DNA of 64,000 nt from Symbiodinium natans (lineage: Eukaryota > Sar > Dinophyceae > Suessiales > Symbiodiniaceae): contig CAJNDS010002834.1 in the NCBI GenBank assembly GCA_905221605.1, positions 450,674 to 514,673 on the forward strand, written 5' to 3'. The first letter of the stretch is position 1. Each line of letters opens with the position of its first letter. Shown piece by piece: positions 20,453-64,000 of the stretch. Made by a program: the position numbers and the translations under genes. The notes beneath the pieces are model-generated. The model was not told the DNA's origin, made no database searches, and saw only the letters and a list, made by a program, of their open reading frames with translations.

Positions 20453-20518
20453 GAATGTGCCCAGTACTGTACCTGTCCATGTTATGTGGGAGCATGTTCC
20501 GCAACAGGGATTGTGTAG
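20453..20518 (+). CDS. Cys-rich short ORF
   Basis: ECAQYCTCPCYVGACSATGI V, then TAG at 20516. Five cysteines in 14 residues. It may be chance; no homologous family recognised. Confidence 0.25.
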   Translation, partial: ECAQYCTCPCYVGACSATGIV

Positions 20519-20893
20519 AAACCCTAAACCCTAAACCCTAAACCTTGGCCCCAAAGTACTCCCTGCAAAGTAGGGGTAGCCCCCGTGCACCCCCAAACCT
20601 GCAGCGTCCTTATCGTAGGAACCGCAAAGGACAAGCACTCTAAACCCTACACACCCCTAAACCCCAAGCCCTAAACCCTAAATCCTAAACCACCCCAAAC
20701 CCCAAACCCTAAACCCCAAACCCTAAACCCTATAAACCCTAAACCCCAATCCCCCTTAAGCCCTGCTCCAGGGGTCCCCTAGAGCAGGCCCTCCTCTTCT
20801 GCACCTCGGTGTGAGGCTCCAGGCATTCTGCGCCACCCAAACGGTGGCCGCTTGAAGCCTGCGAGGCGTCCGTTGGGTACCCTCACCAAAATC

Positions 20894-20985
20894 GTCTTTC
20901 CCAAAATAGGGGTGCCCCTTCTAGACCCCAAAGAAGAGGAAGAGTAGAATCCCCTTTTGCCCCCCCAAAAGGGTGCCCCATGGCC
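20894..20985. mobile_element. MITE-like element, family C copy
   Basis: TTTCCCAAAATAGGGGTGCC at one end and CCAAAAGGGTGCCCCATGG at the other, with the AATCCCCTTTTG middle seen in the copy at 26505-26598. Confidence 0.6.
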
Positions 20986-21493
20986 GCAATGGCCTAAGCC
21001 CAGGGTTTTTGGGGTTTTTGGGTTCAGGGTGTTCTGAGCTTAGGGATGGGCGTTCAGGGATCAGGGGTCAGGCGTTTTGGGGTGGCTAGGGTTTCGGGGA
21101 TTTTGGGGTTTCACGCCTTTGTTGTTTGTTTTGGGGGTTAAGGGTTTAAAGCTTTTGGGGGTTTGTTCAGGGGTCAGGGGTTCCAGGTTTGGGGCCTGAG
21201 TGCTGATGAGGTGTATAAGGCCTATAAGGGGATTTCAGGGTTTTGGGGTGGAGGGTTTGGGATGTTCCCCACTTATACTAACAGTCCTTCGAAGCGACTA
21301 TGGTACGACCAGGCCCATGGTCCGACATCTCATGTGGCGGCTGAGAGAAAGTCAGAGAGCGTGGCAACTCCCTGAGACCAAAACCCTAAACCCTAAACCC
21401 TAGACCCCAGACCCTAAACCCTAAACCCTAAACCCTAAACCCTAGGGTTCTGGGCTAGGGCCTGTGGAGCCTGAACCCTGATTTCTTTTCCAG

Positions 21494-21565
21494 CTGACGC
21501 CTTGTGTTCAGGGCTACCCCTCAAATCTCAAACCCCTGACATCCCCTGACCTTTATCAGCCTTGA
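21494..21565 (+). CDS. Terminal exon-like ORF behind strong acceptor
   Basis: GATTTCTTTTCCAG pyrimidine tract and acceptor, then LTPCVQGYPSNLKPLTSPDL YQP and TGA at 21563. It is preceded by a short TTTAGGG-like stretch rather than C-strand DNA. Confidence 0.4.
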   Translation: MTPCVQGYPSNLKPLTSPDLYQP

Positions 21566-21886
21566 AAGCACTAAACCAGAAACTCTAACCATGCATCATA
21601 TGATCCCTAAATACTAAATACCCTAAATACTAAATACCCTAAATACTAAATACTAAATACCCTAAATACCCTAAATACCCTAAACCTCAATCTCAAACCC
21701 CAGGCTGCAAATCCCAGGGTTTGACCCGCCGACCCAAAAAACAACAAAAACATAAAGGCCCTCAACCTACATGAGGCCCGTGTGAACCCTTAAAGTACCC
21801 AAGAACAGACCCTGCACCCTAAACCCTACACCCTACCACCCTACACCCTAAGCCCTAAGCCCTGTAAACGCGTGCTGAAACCACAG

Positions 21887-21991
21887 GTGGCTGGGCTCCA
21901 TGCCCTGACGTTGGCGGCCGTTTCACTCGACCAGCGCGGAGCGGTGTGGGATGAAAGCCTACTTAGCCACTTCCCTAAGGGTCCATGTACC
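21887..21991 (+). CDS. Exon, unknown protein
   Basis: ACCACAG|G acceptor; VAGLHALTLAAVSLDQRGAV WDESLLSHFPK. C-strand sequence upstream. Possible donors are a GA site inside GATGAAAGC or beyond; the frame reaches TAA at 21992. Confidence 0.55.
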
Positions 21992-21999
21992 TAAACAGG

Positions 22000-22764
22000 G
22001 AATACTTGGGCCTCGAAGTACATGCTATGTAGGGACTTTGGGGCGCAAGTGTATAGTAGCTAGGTACATGGACCCAGAGGGCTTGAGCGTTACCAGGACC
22101 CAGCGTAGGCCCTTATCCCTTTTTTTTTTTGGGGGGGGGGGTTGGGTTCCCTTATCCCCCACTTTAAACCAAAAAGGGCACCCCTGTTTATTCCTAGGTT
22201 GCTCCTGGGTGTAGTTGAAGCTTACTTTGGGGGCTTCCATGTTTTGTGTTAGCTGAAAGTCTAAACTTTGCTGTTGGCTGGCAATTGTTGAAGTAAGAGA
22301 AAGGCCGATGTTTTGTCTCGGTAGGTGACATTGGATAGTTAAGGGTTTTAGGTTTTAGCGCAACTAGCTGGAAGCTTGGGTTGTTCGGCTTGCCTTTCTA
22401 GTCTCTGCTTTGGAAGAATGGCAGGCCCAATAGTCCTCACTAAGCCTGTACAGGGCCGAGTGAGTTTGTGCAATTTGCTTTTTGCAGGGCTCCAAGATAT
22501 TGCGTGGAGAGCTCTAAGCCCAGAAACCCCCAAAAAAAAACCCTAAAATCCCTAAAACCCAAAACCCAAAAGCATCAGCGCCAAGCCGTACAGGCCTCCC
22601 TCCCCTTAACTCCGACGAGGAAGCTGCTCGACACCAGGGAGTTTAGGGTTTCAGGATTGAGGGTTTAGAGGCTTACGGTTTCAGGGTCTTGAACCCACAT
22701 GACCCTAGACCCCTGGCCCTCGACACCCGTCAACTCTCTACCCTCCCCCCCGCCCCAAGCGCAG
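22000..22764. other. Mostly unique sequence ahead of the first recognised EB1 exon
   Basis: Contains a G/T homopolymer (22119-22143) and the 3' half of a family A element (to about 22213). A strong acceptor TTGCTTTTTGCAG|G at 22488 is followed by GSKILRGEL. That piece could be the EB1 N-terminal exon just before the Trp-Val-Asn position, but no in-phase link to 22765 was found. The start codon of EB1 is not assigned. Confidence 0.4.
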
Positions 22765-63321
<40,557 letters not shown>

Positions 63322-63648
63322 GTGCGAGGTTCTTGATTCTGGGTGGTTTAGGGTTTGGGGTTTAGGGTTTAGGGTTTAGGGTTTGGGTTTAGGGTTTAGG
63401 GTTTAGGGCAGTTTAGGGTTTCGGGTTTAGGGCTTGCTTTGCATCATTAGCTCGTGTAATCGTTTATTGATTTGTCAATATATTCGCACTCTTGTAATGT
63501 GTACCTGCTGTTATTTGTTTGAGTGGTAGGGTATCGGGTTTAGGGCGTAGGGTTCAGCATCTCAGACCCAAGCATTCACTAGCTCGCTACTCTCGTATCG
63601 AACATCCCGGAACCCGACAAGCCTAGGGCTTGAACCCTAAACCCAGAG

Positions 63649-63708
63649 GCCCCCATCGGTTTGCTCAATCCCATGTACAAGTGGTGGCTGCCTAACAGCG
63701 AGGATCTG
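63649..63708 (+). CDS. Exon, possibly the next EB1 exon
   Basis: CCCAGAG|G acceptor; APIGLLNPMYKWWLPNSEDL; donor CTG|GTGTGT. Phase 0 fits exon j, but the sequence does not resemble a known EB1 segment. C-strand left, G-strand right. Confidence 0.55.
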
Positions 63709-63719
63709 GTGTGTTGGGT

Positions 63720-64000
63720 TTAGGGCTTAGGACTTAGGGCTTAGTGCCTAGGGCTCAGGGCTTAGGGCTTCGCGCTTAGGGCTCCCCAAACTCGAACCAT
63801 GATGGGAAGGGGGGGGGGGGGGGAGAGGAACAGGAGACGCGAGGGGTGGGCGGAGGGAGGTGTGTGGTGGGTCTTGAAGGTTTATGTACATCTGAAAGAG
63901 AGGTTTAGGGCTCAGGGGGAATCATGATGCAATGATACTTCGGTGTGCTGTATGAATCCCCAAGCCCAACCTAAACCCCTAAACCCTAAAAAATCCCTAA
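63720..64000. other. Degenerate G-strand, poly-G and C-strand end
   Basis: CTTAGGG-type tract to 63785, G-run 63809-63824, unique sequence, then CCCTAAACCCCT at the window end. No exon seen. Confidence 0.75.

Overview
This window looks like nuclear DNA of a dinoflagellate. Four things point that way. (1) TTTAGGG/CCCTAAA telomere-type heptamers are scattered through the whole 64 kb in dozens of short interstitial arrays. (2) Coding sequence comes as very short exons, nearly all entered through AG|G acceptors. (3) Many donors are GC or GA rather than GT. (4) No long ORF outside simple repeats looks like a real gene. Exon rules of this kind are known from dinoflagellates. The species cannot be named, and I saw no rRNA, tRNA, CRISPR or bacterial-style operon.

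Two spliced genes can be assembled with reading phase preserved at every junction. The first is a five-exon plus-strand gene at 2512-4035, about 357 codons, family not recognised. The second is an EB1/MAPRE-type microtubule plus-end protein. Its calponin-homology domain is spread over ten exons of 21-76 nt between 22765 and 63321, with introns of 0.7-3.4 kb and one of about 26.5 kb. The joined CH domain aligns with animal EB1 almost without gaps.

Layout: 1-1.4 kb holds a CTA microsatellite, one arm of a long inverted repeat whose partner lies at 61.5 kb, and the C-terminus of a cytosine-5 methyltransferase-like protein. 2.5-4.0 kb is the unknown five-exon gene. 5-22 kb holds isolated exon-like islands, mostly plus strand, between telomere-type arrays, plus several tandem repeats. 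22.8-63.3 kb is the EB1 locus. Its introns contain further exon-like islands on both strands, including a minus-strand SET-domain fragment and two good minus-strand exons at 58-60 kb. 43.3-44.6 kb is an island almost free of heptamers. 61.4-62.9 kb is a satellite-rich block.

The main pattern is the orientation of the arrays. Exon islands tend to have CCCTAAA on their left and TTTAGGG on their right. A typical intron therefore starts G-rich (UUUAGGG) and ends C-rich (CCCUAAA), so the transcript could fold into a stem that brings the splice sites together. CCCTAAA also contains no AG, while TTTAG|GG resembles an acceptor. At least three short inverted-repeat families recur, and one copy fills almost an entire 103-bp intron (53277-53379), as introner elements do. 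Exon islands outside the two assembled genes were judged by eye, and many are open in more than one frame, so their confidences are modest.
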